Below are positions 1-8,932 of a stretch of DNA of 64,000 nt, piece by piece (position 1 is the stretch's first letter; every line of letters starts with the position of its first letter). This DNA is from Alphaproteobacteria bacterium (GTDB lineage Bacteria; Pseudomonadota; Alphaproteobacteria; ATCC43930; CGMCC-115725), in NCBI GenBank assembly GCA_030041335.1, contig JASHOB010000149.1, positions 1 through 64,000 on the forward strand, written 5' to 3'. The notes beneath the pieces are model-generated. The model was not told the DNA's origin. It worked only from the letters and a program-made list of their open reading frames with translations, and did no database searches. The translations under genes were made by a program, and so were the position numbers.

Positions 1-311
1 ACTGCATCAGGTTAATGACGGATGAGTACCCCCCGATGTGACAGTGGGCGCGATCGGCCCAGGACCAGGTCGCTCTCAGTCGTCATGGTTGCAGGACCTC
101 GAGGTGCGCGCCAGGGTCCGTCGTTTACCAAGAGGCCTGCGGTGGCAACGCGGCCGGCGCAACCGCTGCACTGCATCTGGCGACGACGCTCGCGCGACCG
201 CGGCCCACGTGGTGGACCTAAGATCCCAATGGCGTAAATTGGCCCCACTCGTTGAGACGGTGCAAGACACAGACGCCGGCGTGCCGTACGCTGACAAAGG
301 GGAGGATTGAG
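1..311. other. Non-coding leader region, no gene recognised
   Basis: No convincing gene lies in the first 311 bases. Short open frames on both strands have arginine- and proline-rich products typical of random frames in GC-rich DNA, and none has a recognisable motif. The end of this stretch carries the ribosome binding site GGGGAGG just before the ATG at 312. The promoter of the ABC operon presumably lies here, but I could not pick out convincing -35 and -10 boxes. Confidence 0.5.
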
Positions 312-1274
312 ATGTTGCGCAAATTCGCGCTCGCGCTCGTTGGCTTGCTGTCCATTTGCCCCGGTGCCCGAGCGGAATCGATTCATCTCTCGCACTACGG
401 CGAAGTGATGCCGACGGTTCCATGGGCAATCGCACTGGTGCAGCATCTGTTCCAGAAGAACGGCGTCAATGTCACCGACGTGATTTCGTCGCAAGGCGGT
501 GGCACGACGATCCGAAATATGTTGGCGGGCGGACTTGGCTTCGGCGAAGTCTCGGCCGGCGCGACGGTTACCGGCATCTCCGCCGGGCTGCCGGTCAGGA
601 TTATCGGTGTCGGAGTCGACAGTGCCGATGACAATTCCTGGGTCGTGCCCAAGCAGTCGCCCTATCACAGCTTCCGCGATTTGCGCGGCCGCAATCTCGG
701 CATTACCGCACCGGGGGGCGTCACCTATGTATATGCCGAACTATTGCTGAAAAAAAACGGAATGACATTGCATGATGTCAACGCCGTGCCGGTTGGTACC
801 GGCGCGGGGATAGCGGCGCTCGACGCCGGCAAGATCGATGCAACCTATGAATACGAGCCGTTGTTCAGTCGCGACGAGAGCAAATACCGCGTCATCGCCA
901 ACATCGGCGAGGTTTTCCCGCGGATTGCCACACTGTTCCTCGTCGCGACGCAAGACATGATCGACCAGCATCCCGAGCAGCTCCGCGCCATCATGCTGAC
1001 CCATAAACAGGCAGTCGATTTCATCTATGCGAACCCAAAGCAGGCGGCTGATCTCGCCACACCTTACATGGTCGGCGCCGACCAGGCGGTGCTCGAGCGC
1101 GCCGTGGCGCGCTTGGTCCAATTCCACTTCTGGTCGGAGGGAGGATTCAACAATACGGCTCTCGCCAATTTGGAACAGGTGCTGAATTTAACCGGCGAAG
1201 CAAACGGCAAGATCGACTTCAAGGCAATGACCGACAATCGATTTCTGCCGCCCGGCGTCGCCCCGCTACAGTAG
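312..1274 (+). CDS. ABC transporter substrate-binding protein, NMT1/TauA type
   Basis: Predicted periplasmic binding protein of the nitrate/sulfonate/taurine/pyrimidine-precursor group, about 320 residues. Residues 1-22 form a Sec signal peptide (MLRKFALALVGLLSI, cleavage near ARA-ES). The mature part has features typical of NMT1/THI5-like proteins: a glycine-rich stretch (SSQGGGTTIRNML) and a second-lobe start (RDLRGRNLGITAPGG). The ATG at 312 was chosen over an in-frame start at 252 because GGGGAGG lies just upstream and the signal peptide begins there. It is the first gene of a four-gene operon with two permeases and an ATPase. The ligand cannot be told from sequence. Confidence 0.88.
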   Translation: MLRKFALALVGLLSICPGARAESIHLSHYGEVMPTVPWAIALVQHLFQKNGVNVTDVISSQGGGTTIRNMLAGGLGFGEVSAGATVTGISAGLPVRIIGVGVDSADDNSWVVPKQSPYHSFRDLRGRNLGITAPGGVTYVYAELLLKKNGMTLHDVNAVPVGTGAGIAALDAGKIDATYEYEPLFSRDESKYRVIANIGEVFPRIATLFLVATQDMIDQHPEQLRAIMLTHKQAVDFIYANPKQAADLATPYMVGADQAVLERAVARLVQFHFWSEGGFNNTALANLEQVLNLTGEANGKIDFKAMTDNRFLPPGVAPLQ

Positions 1275-1281
1275 CGTCGTC

Positions 1282-2028
1282 ATGAACCGAGGACGCTGGC
1301 TTCGGTACGGCTCAGCGCTCGCCCTAATCGCAGCCCTTGAGCTGGTCTGCCGTCTGGGCTGGGTAAGACCGACAACTTTGGTACCGCCGTCCGTCATGAT
1401 ATTCGCCTTGGGACAGGCGCTGTCCGATCCCGATACACAGAACGATTTTTTGGTCACGCTCGGTTCGGTAGCGATCACCGTGGTGCTGTCGGCCGTGTTG
1501 GGCGTTGCCGCAGGCATCGTTCTTCATGCCGTGCCGCGCTGGCGGCGCGCCGCCGAACCATTTATTGCCAGCTATTACGCGCTACCGCTGTTCGCGCTCT
1601 ACCCGGTGTTGGTCGTGGTCCTTGGGGTCGGGACCAGCCCGATCATCGCCACCGGCGTGCTGTACGCCGTGATGAGTGTGGTCATGGGAACCCTGGCCGG
1701 GCTCGACCGTATCCCGTTGGTATTTCACAAGTGTGCGCGCGTTCACCGACTCGATCCATTGGCAACCGCTTGGCGTGTCTTGGTGCCGGCTTGCGCTCCC
1801 GATATTGCTGGTGCCATTGCCCTCAGCGTCGGCTATGCCTTCGTCGCGGTGATCGCCAGCGAATTTCTGCTGGCGTCGCGAGGCGTCGGCCACGCCATCG
1901 CCGATGCCTATGACATGTTTCAGACGGCGCGGATGTACGGGCTGATGTTGGGACTCGGTGTTTGCGTTGCAACAATCAATATCGGTCTGGGCCGTTTACG
2001 CGCCCGCTTTAGTCCGAGCGCAACATGA
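1282..2028 (+). CDS. ABC transporter permease (first of pair)
   Basis: Inner-membrane permease of the SsuC/TauC class, 248 residues with about six hydrophobic segments. The BPD_transp_1 fold ends in the usual cytoplasmic coupling region, where the EAA-like loop reads around CARVHRLDPLATAWRVLVPA. It follows the binding protein after 7 bases, and its stop overlaps the start of the next gene (ATGA at 2025), so translation is probably coupled. It should pair with the next permease as a heterodimer, as in RibXY- or ThiX-type importers that use two different permeases. Confidence 0.87.
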   Translation: MNRGRWLRYGSALALIAALELVCRLGWVRPTTLVPPSVMIFALGQALSDPDTQNDFLVTLGSVAITVVLSAVLGVAAGIVLHAVPRWRRAAEPFIASYYALPLFALYPVLVVVLGVGTSPIIATGVLYAVMSVVMGTLAGLDRIPLVFHKCARVHRLDPLATAWRVLVPACAPDIAGAIALSVGYAFVAVIASEFLLASRGVGHAIADAYDMFQTARMYGLMLGLGVCVATINIGLGRLRARFSPSAT

Positions 2029-2768
2029 GTTCACCCACGCTCGCCTCGTGGCGCGATACCGGATTTGTCATCCTCATCGGATTGGTCATTTGGCAGCTCG
2101 TATCCATGGCAGTGGGCGCGCACACCTTGCCGCCGCCATTGGCGACGGCGAAACACATTTTCGTGCTGGTCATGCGCCCGAGCTTCGATCGCGATCTGGC
2201 CAACACGGCGGCGGCTTATGCTGTGGCGCTCGCCATTGGCATGACGGGTGGATTGGCGCTCGGCGTTCTATTCGGCGGCTGGCGATTCATCGGTCAGAGC
2301 TTCGAGCCGCTCATGCATCTCCTGGTGGCGACTCCCAAAGTCACGCTCTACCCCGTAATTCTATTGCTGTTTGGCCTCGGTGATGCTGCCAAGATCGCCT
2401 TCGGTGTTCTCCATGGTTTGCCGCCGGTGGCAATCATTACCGCAGCGGCGATCGGCAATCTCAAGCCGGTCTACCGTAAATCAGCTCGGACCTTGCGGCT
2501 GAAGCCGAGCGAGTTTGCGTGGCGCCTGCTGATTCCCGCGGTGATACCCGAGGTTCTGGGTGCTTTCCGGATCTGTTTCGCGCAGGCTCTGCTGGGCGTC
2601 TTGGTTGGTGAAATGTTTGCCTCGACAAATGGTATCGGGCATCTCCTCATGGCCTCGATCGGGGTTGACGACAATCCGACAATCTTGGCGATTGTGGTGC
2701 TGGTATTTCTGTTCGCGGGCTGCGGCAGCGTCGCGCTGTTGGCGGTTACGGCGCGGCGAAAGAGTTAG
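2025..2768 (+). CDS. ABC transporter permease (second of pair)
   Basis: Second permease of the importer, 247 residues and of the same family as its upstream neighbour. It has a central PLMHLLVATPKVTLYPVILL segment and an EAA-type loop (KSARTLRLKPSEFAWRLLIP) that docks on the ATPase. The ATG overlaps the stop of the preceding gene by four bases. The two permeases are only moderately similar, so this looks like an old duplication that now forms a heterodimeric channel. It acts in the inner membrane and feeds substrate from the periplasmic binding protein at 312. Confidence 0.87.
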   Translation: MSSPTLASWRDTGFVILIGLVIWQLVSMAVGAHTLPPPLATAKHIFVLVMRPSFDRDLANTAAAYAVALAIGMTGGLALGVLFGGWRFIGQSFEPLMHLLVATPKVTLYPVILLLFGLGDAAKIAFGVLHGLPPVAIITAAAIGNLKPVYRKSARTLRLKPSEFAWRLLIPAVIPEVLGAFRICFAQALLGVLVGEMFASTNGIGHLLMASIGVDDNPTILAIVVLVFLFAGCGSVALLAVTARRKS

Positions 2769-2771
2769 ACG

Positions 2772-3590
2772 ATGGGTAATGATGCGGCGCTGTTGGTCGA
2801 GAGCGTCGGACATGTGTTCCCGGCTATCCAGGGCCGGGGGTCGGTGCGGGCACTTACTGAAGTGACGATGCGCATCGATAGTGGCGAGTTCTTCGCGGTT
2901 ATCGGACCGTCGGGCTGCGGCAAGTCGACGCTGCTCGACATCATTGCCGGGCTGATCGTACCGAGCGAGGGGCGTGTTATCTTCGAGGGCAAGCTCGTCG
3001 GCGGCACCGTGCCAGAAGGGCTCGGCGTGGTCTTTCAGGAAGATGCGAGCTTCCCCTGGTTGTCGGTGTGGGACAATGTTGCGTTCGGATTGCGGGGCCG
3101 CAAACTGGGTGCGGCCGAGATTCGTCGACGTGTCGGCGACGCCGTCGATTTCATGGGACTAAGCGAGTTCGCCGGACATCGCCCGTCCCAGCTTTCCGGC
3201 GGCATGCGTCAACGGGTCTGTTTGGCGCGGACGTTGGTTCTACGGCCGCGGCTGATATTGCTTGACGAGCCGTTCGCGGCACTCGATCAGCAGACGCGTC
3301 TATTGATGGGCGACGAGGTATTGCGGCTCTGGCGGCAAACCAGCGCGACGGTCCTTCTCATTACTCATAGCCTCGACGAGGCCGCGATGCTCGCCGATCG
3401 AATCGGCGTCATGTCGAGCCGGCCCGGGCATTTCGTCGAAACGGTGATGACGGGGTGGCATCGGACACGCGATTCACGGGTTATTTCCGATCCACGGTTT
3501 GGCGATATCACCAGCCGGCTATGGAGCAAATTGCGTCAGGAATCGCTGCGGGCCATGGGGCGGGCGGCAACGTCTTCGGCCGCCGACTGA
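2772..3590 (+). CDS. ABC transporter ATP-binding protein (SsuB/TauB type)
   Basis: Cytoplasmic ATPase of the importer, 272 residues. Visible motifs are Walker A (GPSGCGKST, near residue 48), the Q-loop (VFQEDASFPW), the signature LSGGMRQR, Walker B (LILLDEPFAALD) and the switch histidine (LLITHSLDEA). These are the classic features of nitrate/sulfonate importer ATPases. It begins 3 bases after the second permease and ends the operon. The last 40 residues go beyond the core nucleotide-binding domain and show no known motif. The two permeases and this subunit form a complete importer with the binding protein. Confidence 0.9.
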   Translation: MGNDAALLVESVGHVFPAIQGRGSVRALTEVTMRIDSGEFFAVIGPSGCGKSTLLDIIAGLIVPSEGRVIFEGKLVGGTVPEGLGVVFQEDASFPWLSVWDNVAFGLRGRKLGAAEIRRRVGDAVDFMGLSEFAGHRPSQLSGGMRQRVCLARTLVLRPRLILLDEPFAALDQQTRLLMGDEVLRLWRQTSATVLLITHSLDEAAMLADRIGVMSSRPGHFVETVMTGWHRTRDSRVISDPRFGDITSRLWSKLRQESLRAMGRAATSSAAD

Positions 3591-3833
3591 ATCGGGAGCT
3601 CTCGATGAAAGTATCGGGGGAGCGCGACCGAACGCTCTGGGGCGGTATTTCCGCGACCGTCCGGAGCGGCTGCGGCCACCGGTCGATCGCGCTTCGCTGC
3701 CTTGGGCCAAGGGAAGGGTCCATCCCCGGCACCTCCCGTCGTATCGCGCCAGCCAACACCGCCTTTCGCCATCCGGCGGCTTGCAGGCCGGAACATTGCG
3801 CCCCGCAGTGACGCGGCGGCCCTTCGCCGGGTC

Positions 3834-4748
3834 TCAGACGAAAGCGTCACCATCGACCGAGGAAGCGACGGCGCGCGGCAGATAGAGGCGAATTTCGCAA
3901 CGATCTCCCGCCACCGAAATTGTCAAGCTGCCGCCGGCTAGTTTCGCCAATCGCTGCAAAATTGCCACTTGCTCCGACGGCAAACGCGCGTTGGCAAGGC
4001 CAATGCACTCCGCAGACAAAAGCACGGTTGCCTTGGGCGCTTCGGGCGGTGGCGCTTCTCCAGGCGGCAGATCAAATGCTTTCATCAATATCGACCCGTT
4101 CTTGACCATTTGCGGTGAGAGGCCCGCGACCAGATCGAGCAAGCCAAGTTCGAGGAGTATCTCGTCGACCACCACGGGTCCGACATCGTTTCCGACCTGG
4201 CAATCGACGCGGATGTCGCCCTCGACCGCTGCCGACGCTTTGACGAACAGCCGCGCCAATATTTCGTCCAAATTCACCAAGCTCGGGTCGTAGGCAACAT
4301 GGCTCGAATATTCGAGCAATCGCTGTAGTAACGCTGCTGCCTTCAGAGCCGATGCCATGGCCGACTTGGCGCTTTCGGCTTCCTTGTTGCCGACTGGAGG
4401 TGCGTGGGCGGCGCGCTCCAGACTCCAGATCACGACGGCTAGAGCGTTGTTGGCATCATGAACCAGGCCAGCGGCCACTCGCCCCACGGCCGTTAGGCGT
4501 AGCTCGTCAGGAATCCTATGATCGCGCTCCAGTTGCGGCAAAGGCGTGTCCCTGGCGGTCAGTAACAGTTGACCGAAGTCGACATTGAACGGCGGGAGTC
4601 CAAACCAGGCGACATTGCGGGCCGCTTTGGATGTACCCTCGGCGCCATACAAAACCGGTAACGAGCCAGCTGTGGACCGGATTTCAACGAACTTCCCCGT
4701 GGTGAGCCGACGCCGGCTCGTCCCTGCACAATTATAGAAGCCGAACAT
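3834..4748 (-). CDS. Degenerate histidine-kinase-like / phosphotransfer protein
   Basis: Soluble protein of about 304 residues. The H-box-like segment GRVAAGLVHDANNALAVVI (His97) matches the dimerisation and phosphoacceptor helix of HDxxN-type histidine kinases (compare [11 protein letters not shown]). The C-terminal half has the length of an ATPase domain, but I see neither the DxGxG G1 box nor a clear GTGLGL G2 box, so ATP binding is doubtful. It could be a ChpT-like histidine phosphotransferase or a pseudokinase. It has no sensor or membrane segment. It overlaps the end of the MOSC gene by 17 bases and is the last gene of a leftward trio. Confidence 0.6.
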   Translation of the reverse strand: MFGFYNCAGTSRRRLTTGKFVEIRSTAGSLPVLYGAEGTSKAARNVAWFGLPPFNVDFGQLLLTARDTPLPQLERDHRIPDELRLTAVGRVAAGLVHDANNALAVVIWSLERAAHAPPVGNKEAESAKSAMASALKAAALLQRLLEYSSHVAYDPSLVNLDEILARLFVKASAAVEGDIRVDCQVGNDVGPVVVDEILLELGLLDLVAGLSPQMVKNGSILMKAFDLPPGEAPPPEAPKATVLLSAECIGLANARLPSEQVAILQRLAKLAGGSLTISVAGDRCEIRLYLPRAVASSVDGDAFV

Positions 4749-5532
4749 CGAGGCCGCGCGTCAAGACCTCGTTCCCGAGAGGAGTCGCCAGGAACCCCAT
4801 CACGCGGAAGGTTCCGCGATGAGGCGATCCTGGGTAACCGAGCCCCCGAAGCATATTATCAAGGGCGTCGAGAAGGGGAAGATCATGTTGTCCGGTATTT
4901 GGGTTTGCTTCGATGGCCCGACAGCGCTCGCAGGCATCCTGAATCCGCAACCGCAAAGGGCCGACCGCGAATTCCCGGGTTCCCGGAAAACTGTCGGCCC
5001 AGGCGAGTTCGGAAAATGGCTGTCCGTCGTCGTACCAGACGTTCATCCGAAACCGTTCCGGTGCAATGACCCAGCCTGTCTGGGCCTCGAGGGCGCGCAG
5101 CGTCGCCAGATTGAGAAACGATAGGGTCGGCCCAAATTTGAACGGATCGGTGTCGACCAGATTAAATCGACCCGCCGTGTCGAGGACGCCCACCTCGCTT
5201 TCCCCCAACATCGCGCCGACTTGCCTCAACCAGCGCCGATCCAGGTCAGCAGTCGCACCGGTTCCGTTCGAGTTGTCAGCAAAGAGGGGTACTTGCGCCG
5301 CCATCTCCGGCGTATTCATCGAGATCCGGAAATGGACTTTGGCAGCCCAGACATCCGGCTGGTCGAGCTGGCGCTTGATGCCAAAGCGGCGGTCACCCTC
5401 CACCCCGACGAGAGTGTTGATGTGCAGCGCATCGGCGCGACGTCCCCGCGCTCCCTTTACCGGGTAGATGTAGAGCTCCTTCACCGTGGCCGGGCGAGCC
5501 CCCCGACCGCGCTCAGATACCGGCTCAATCAC
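4732..5532 (-). CDS. MOSC domain-containing protein
   Basis: Predicted MOSC-domain protein with the N-terminal beta-barrel MOSC_N region (VKELYIYPVKGARGRRAD, then EGDRRFGIKRQLDQPDVW). The C-terminal MOSC core follows, with a conserved cysteine in RIQDACERCRAIEANPNTG. The family carries sulfur or molybdenum-cofactor-related chemistry, for example YiiM- and mARC-like proteins; the substrate here is unknown. I chose the GTG at 5532 because it forms a GTGA four-base overlap with the upstream small gene and has GAGGGTGGGGG in front of it. A GTG at 5484 (MOSC_N starting directly) is the alternative. Residues encoded upstream of 5532 belong to another frame. Confidence 0.8.
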   Translation of the reverse strand: MIEPVSERGRGARPATVKELYIYPVKGARGRRADALHINTLVGVEGDRRFGIKRQLDQPDVWAAKVHFRISMNTPEMAAQVPLFADNSNGTGATADLDRRWLRQVGAMLGESEVGVLDTAGRFNLVDTDPFKFGPTLSFLNLATLRALEAQTGWVIAPERFRMNVWYDDGQPFSELAWADSFPGTREFAVGPLRLRIQDACERCRAIEANPNTGQHDLPLLDALDNMLRGLGYPGSPHRGTFRVMGFLATPLGNEVLTRGLDVRLL

Positions 5533-5756
5533 CTTGTCGCCCCCACCCTCGCATGCCAACGGCGCAAGGCCACCAGTGCCCAAATCGCCTCCACCAATCC
5601 AAAAGGCCAGGCGCCTTGCAGGAAGCCGTAAATGGAAGCCAGCACGCAAGCGCCGGCGAAACCCAATATGTACCATCGGCTGCGCGTTTCGAGTGCGTAG
5701 CACACCAACATGGCGGTAACGGCGAATAAGCCGAAGCTGGTAAGCTCATCCATCAC
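5529..5756 (-). CDS. Small two-helix membrane protein
   Basis: A 75-residue protein with two or three hydrophobic segments (GLFAVTAMLVCYALE, YILGFAGACVLASIYGFL, PFGLVEAIWALVALRRW) and a short positively charged tail. Its length and layout resemble conserved small membrane proteins of alphaproteobacteria, but I do not know a function. It is the first gene of the leftward trio and overlaps the MOSC gene by four bases (GTGA), which supports real translation. A strong hairpin lies just upstream and separates it from the amino-acid permease gene. Confidence 0.65.
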   Translation of the reverse strand: MMDELTSFGLFAVTAMLVCYALETRSRWYILGFAGACVLASIYGFLQGAWPFGLVEAIWALVALRRWHARVGATR

Positions 5757-5792
5757 GCCGATAAGGCATGGCCGCGTGTCTCAATCAAGGCT

Positions 5793-5827
5793 CCGCCCGG
5801 CGGCGACCACACTTCGCCGCCGGGCGG
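5793..5827 (-). terminator. Strong hairpin downstream of APC permease gene
   Basis: A perfect 14-base inverted repeat, CCGCCCGGCGGCGA and TCGCCGCCGGGCGG, around a 7-base loop. It lies 24 bases beyond the stop of the permease gene at 5851 and before the start of the small membrane protein. No U-rich tail follows, so Rho-independent termination is not assured. It may instead protect the 3' end of the permease mRNA. Confidence 0.55.
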
Positions 5828-5850
5828 GACCAGGCTGTGCACGCGCGATG

Positions 5851-7275
5851 TCAACTGCCGGCCATTGTCACGGCGGGCGTGTCTCGATAACTGCTGTGGA
5901 TGCGGTCGAGATCAGCCTGCACGACGGCGACCGCTGTGGGTCTGCGGCGATAGAAAGCGAAAATCCACCCGACGCCGACGGCCATATAGACGAGGAATAA
6001 ATAAGGGAAATAGTTCACTGGCGGATCCGGAACCGGGTAGACGCTTCCGACAGCCGGCACCGCCAGCAACACCAGGGCCGCGGCGCAGGCAGCCACGTCC
6101 CGTCCAGTCATCTCGCCCAGACCCTTCAAATACGCCGGAGCCGCGACCGTGACGAGGCCGTAGGCTACGATAAAGCCGAACGCAGCGCAGGTGCCGACAT
6201 AATTAAAGCAGTCGAGCGGTGCCACGCCGCCGATGATGGCGCCTGCCGGCACGCCAAAAGCGAGCAGCGCCATCAGCGTTACCGCAACGTGTGGCGTTTC
6301 GTTCTTTTGGTGCGAATCCGCGGTCGCTGCATGAAAGAGGCCGTGCCGGCCCATGGCATAGATGACCCGTCCGCCCGCGTTAATGCACGATAGACAAAGC
6401 GCGAAAAAACTGACCATCGCACCCAGTGACAGAATCGCCTGAAGCGCCGGCACATGGGCGAGCGTGGCCAAGACATTAAGCGGCGCATCGATCTTATCGA
6501 GCGACGTCGCATAGCCGCGTACCCCCATGACCTCGACATAAGTGACGAAGACAAAAAAGGCACCGGCGATCACCAGGCTGAGTGAAACCGCCCGCGGGAT
6601 CGTCTTAAGCGGCCTCTTCGCTTCGTCGCCGAAGGCGGTGGCGCACTCGAAGCCAACCAGGCTGAAGATCGCCACGACCACGCCGAGACCGATGCTCGAC
6701 CAGGGCAGCGTCGCGACGGTGAACTGCGCCCGGTCAAGCGCGAAGTCATGTTGGAACAGGACGATGATGCACAGCACCAAGATGAAGGACATCGAAATGC
6801 CCTCCAGGATCAGCATCAGCATCGCAGAGAGCTGAACGTTCTTCCACGCGCAATACCAGCCGACAAAGACGCATAAACCAAAGAGGAGGATGAAGGGAAC
6901 ATGCACACTAATCATGCCCAGTAGCGTGTCCGCGAAGATCGAGAAGCCAGTGACCCCGGCCATCGAGATGCCGAGGTAGGCCCAGATCAAGGCCCAACCA
7001 CTGACGGCGCCGGCGGTGACGCCAAGGCCGCGGCACGTATATGCGTACATCGAGCCCGACGTTGTGGAACGTCGCGCGAATTGATTGAGGTTGTAAGCGA
7101 CGAACAAAAGCATCACCGTTCCCAGGGCATAGGACAGCCAGCTCCAATCACCAGTGTTGGAATACATCACGGGAATGATCAGCGCCGCGGTCATGGTCGG
7201 CGAAATCAGCGCTACGGCCTGCGCCAGTAATTCGTAGAAGTTGAGACAATTGGACTTCAATCGAGACTGGGACAT
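5851..7275 (-). CDS. APC-family amino acid permease
   Basis: Inner-membrane transporter of 474 residues with about twelve hydrophobic segments, of the amino acid-polyamine-organocation superfamily. Recognisable parts are the first-helix region (FYELLAQAVALISPTMTAAL), the charged loop between helices 2 and 3 (ARRSTTSGSMYAYTCRGLG), and VGFECATAFGDEAKRPLKTI, which matches the GFE...E motif after helix 6. The ATG at 7275 was preferred to the in-frame TTG at 7293. It is divergent from a MocR-type regulator that probably controls it. The substrate is probably an amino acid or amine; I cannot refine this. Confidence 0.88.
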   Translation of the reverse strand: MSQSRLKSNCLNFYELLAQAVALISPTMTAALIIPVMYSNTGDWSWLSYALGTVMLLFVAYNLNQFARRSTTSGSMYAYTCRGLGVTAGAVSGWALIWAYLGISMAGVTGFSIFADTLLGMISVHVPFILLFGLCVFVGWYCAWKNVQLSAMLMLILEGISMSFILVLCIIVLFQHDFALDRAQFTVATLPWSSIGLGVVVAIFSLVGFECATAFGDEAKRPLKTIPRAVSLSLVIAGAFFVFVTYVEVMGVRGYATSLDKIDAPLNVLATLAHVPALQAILSLGAMVSFFALCLSCINAGGRVIYAMGRHGLFHAATADSHQKNETPHVAVTLMALLAFGVPAGAIIGGVAPLDCFNYVGTCAAFGFIVAYGLVTVAAPAYLKGLGEMTGRDVAACAAALVLLAVPAVGSVYPVPDPPVNYFPYLFLVYMAVGVGWIFAFYRRRPTAVAVVQADLDRIHSSYRDTPAVTMAGS

Positions 7276-7372
7276 CGGACAACCCTGCGTCAACCAACCG
7301 GCGACCGCCCGCGCCTAATCGGGACCCGATTTCCTCCCGAATCAGTGTCTTTTTTCGGTTCTGGCACGGGGC
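7276..7372. promoter_or_regulatory. Divergent promoter region, permease / MocR regulator
   Basis: A 97-base gap between two genes read in opposite directions, so it must hold both promoters. It contains two similar heptamers, CCCGATT and CCCGAAT, spaced in direct orientation near 7325-7342. MocR proteins often bind direct repeats, so these are candidate operator halves. This is inference from position. Confidence 0.35.
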
Positions 7373-8932
7373 ATGCGAGGACTGGACCAGTTCGACCATC
7401 CAGTTTTCAAATATTTGCGGGGCCAGTTGCTGCGTCCTTGGGATTTCGAAATTGCCATCCGTCACGGCGGCCATATCGCCGTGTATCTCCAAATTGCGCA
7501 CGCTTTAATCGAGGAGATCCGCCGCGGGCGGCTCGCGCCTGGCAGCGCCTTGCCCGGAACGCGCGAATTGGCGCTGCGTCTCGACGTTAACCGCAAAACC
7601 GTGGTCGACGCCTATGGCGAACTGGCCGCGCAAGGTTGGGTCAAGGCGGACCGCACGCGCGGCACATTTGTTTCGGAGGAACTGCCGATACTCAAAGAAG
7701 CAAACGCATCGCCGGGGAAGCCGCTGCGTGGACCAATGCCGGATCGACCCGACTTCCGCATGGTCGGCGCGGCGCCCAATATTCAGGCAATCCTGCCTGA
7801 AAAAAATCTCCTGCTGTTTGATGACGGCACGCCCGATACGCGTCACGTCCCGGTCGCGGCGCTAAGCCGCGCCTACCGCTCGGCGCTAGCCAAGGCGGCT
7901 CAGCACAATCGCCTTGGCTATGGCGATCCGCGCGGTTCCCTCGCGCTGCGCGAAGCGATTTCCACGATGCTGAACATCACGCGCGGCTTGACCACCACAG
8001 CCGACAATATTTGTCTGACCCGCGGTAGCCAAATGGCGATTTATGTCGCGATCCGCGTTCTCGCCGGGCCACGCGATCAGGTGCTCATGGAAGAACTGAG
8101 CTATCCGCCTGCGCGGGAAGCGTTTCGCGCGGCTGGTGCCGAGGTGCTTTCGGTCGGGCTGGATGAGTCGGGCATGCGTGTCGACGAATTAGAGTCGATG
8201 TGCCGCAAAAAACGGGTTCGCGTCGTTTATGTGACGCCGCACCATCAATTTCCGACCACGGTTCTCCTAAAGCCCGACCGGCGGTTGCGGCTACTGGCGT
8301 TGGCGGAGCAATTCGGCTTCGCCATCATCGAGGACGACTACGATCACGAGTTTCATTTCATTCATCAACCGATGCTGCCGTTGGCCAGTGTCGATCCCTG
8401 GGGCAAGGTCGTTTATATCGGCTCGCTGTCGAAATTGCTGACACCAAGCTTGCGTTTGGGTTACATCGCCGCGCCCAAAGCCTTCGTCGACCGGATCGCG
8501 GCCGAGATCATGATGATCGACCGCCAGGGGGATCCGGCGACGGAGCTTGCCATCGCCGAGTTGATCGCCGACGGCGAGATCCATCGCCACACGCGCAAGG
8601 CAATGCGCCTCTATGCCGAGCGCCGACTCTTGATGGCGGAGCTTCTGAAGCGACGCTTCGGCGAACGCATCGAGTTCACCCTGCCCCCTGGGGGGCTGGC
8701 CATCTGGGTAAGATTCATCAACGGCGTCAACATGGGCGAACTGGTCCGGGCCGCCCGTTCCCAAGGCGTGAAAATACTGCCGGGTGGCAGCTTCGCGATC
8801 ACGGACCGAGCGATTCCCGCAACGCGCCTTGGTTTTGCCAGCATGAACGCGAACGAACTGGACGCGGCGACGCGCCGGTTGCGGCAAGCGCTTGGTGCCG
8901 TGACGCAAACGGAAGCGACAGACGTGGGCTGA
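7373..8932 (+). CDS. MocR/PdxR-type regulator (GntR HTH + aminotransferase domain)
   Basis: Transcription factor of 519 residues. Residues about 35-100 form a GntR winged helix (HIAVYLQIAHALIEEIRRGR, then LPGTRELALRLDVNRKTVV). The rest is a class-I aminotransferase fold that binds pyridoxal phosphate. The PLP lysine is in IGSLSKLLTPSLRLGY (Lys354) and the aspartate in IIEDDYDHEF. Members such as GabR and PdxR sense an amino compound through a PLP adduct. The gene faces the amino acid permease across 97 bases, so it probably regulates uptake of an amino acid or amine. No associated catabolic enzyme is adjacent. Confidence 0.9.
   Translation: MRGLDQFDHPVFKYLRGQLLRPWDFEIAIRHGGHIAVYLQIAHALIEEIRRGRLAPGSALPGTRELALRLDVNRKTVVDAYGELAAQGWVKADRTRGTFVSEELPILKEANASPGKPLRGPMPDRPDFRMVGAAPNIQAILPEKNLLLFDDGTPDTRHVPVAALSRAYRSALAKAAQHNRLGYGDPRGSLALREAISTMLNITRGLTTTADNICLTRGSQMAIYVAIRVLAGPRDQVLMEELSYPPAREAFRAAGAEVLSVGLDESGMRVDELESMCRKKRVRVVYVTPHHQFPTTVLLKPDRRLRLLALAEQFGFAIIEDDYDHEFHFIHQPMLPLASVDPWGKVVYIGSLSKLLTPSLRLGYIAAPKAFVDRIAAEIMMIDRQGDPATELAIAELIADGEIHRHTRKAMRLYAERRLLMAELLKRRFGERIEFTLPPGGLAIWVRFINGVNMGELVRAARSQGVKILPGGSFAITDRAIPATRLGFASMNANELDAATRRLRQALGAVTQTEATDVG

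Noticed and set aside
12-668. 218-codon minus-strand frame at the window start
   Set aside because: It overlaps the signal peptide and first third of a clear binding protein on the other strand; its composition is that of a shadow frame.
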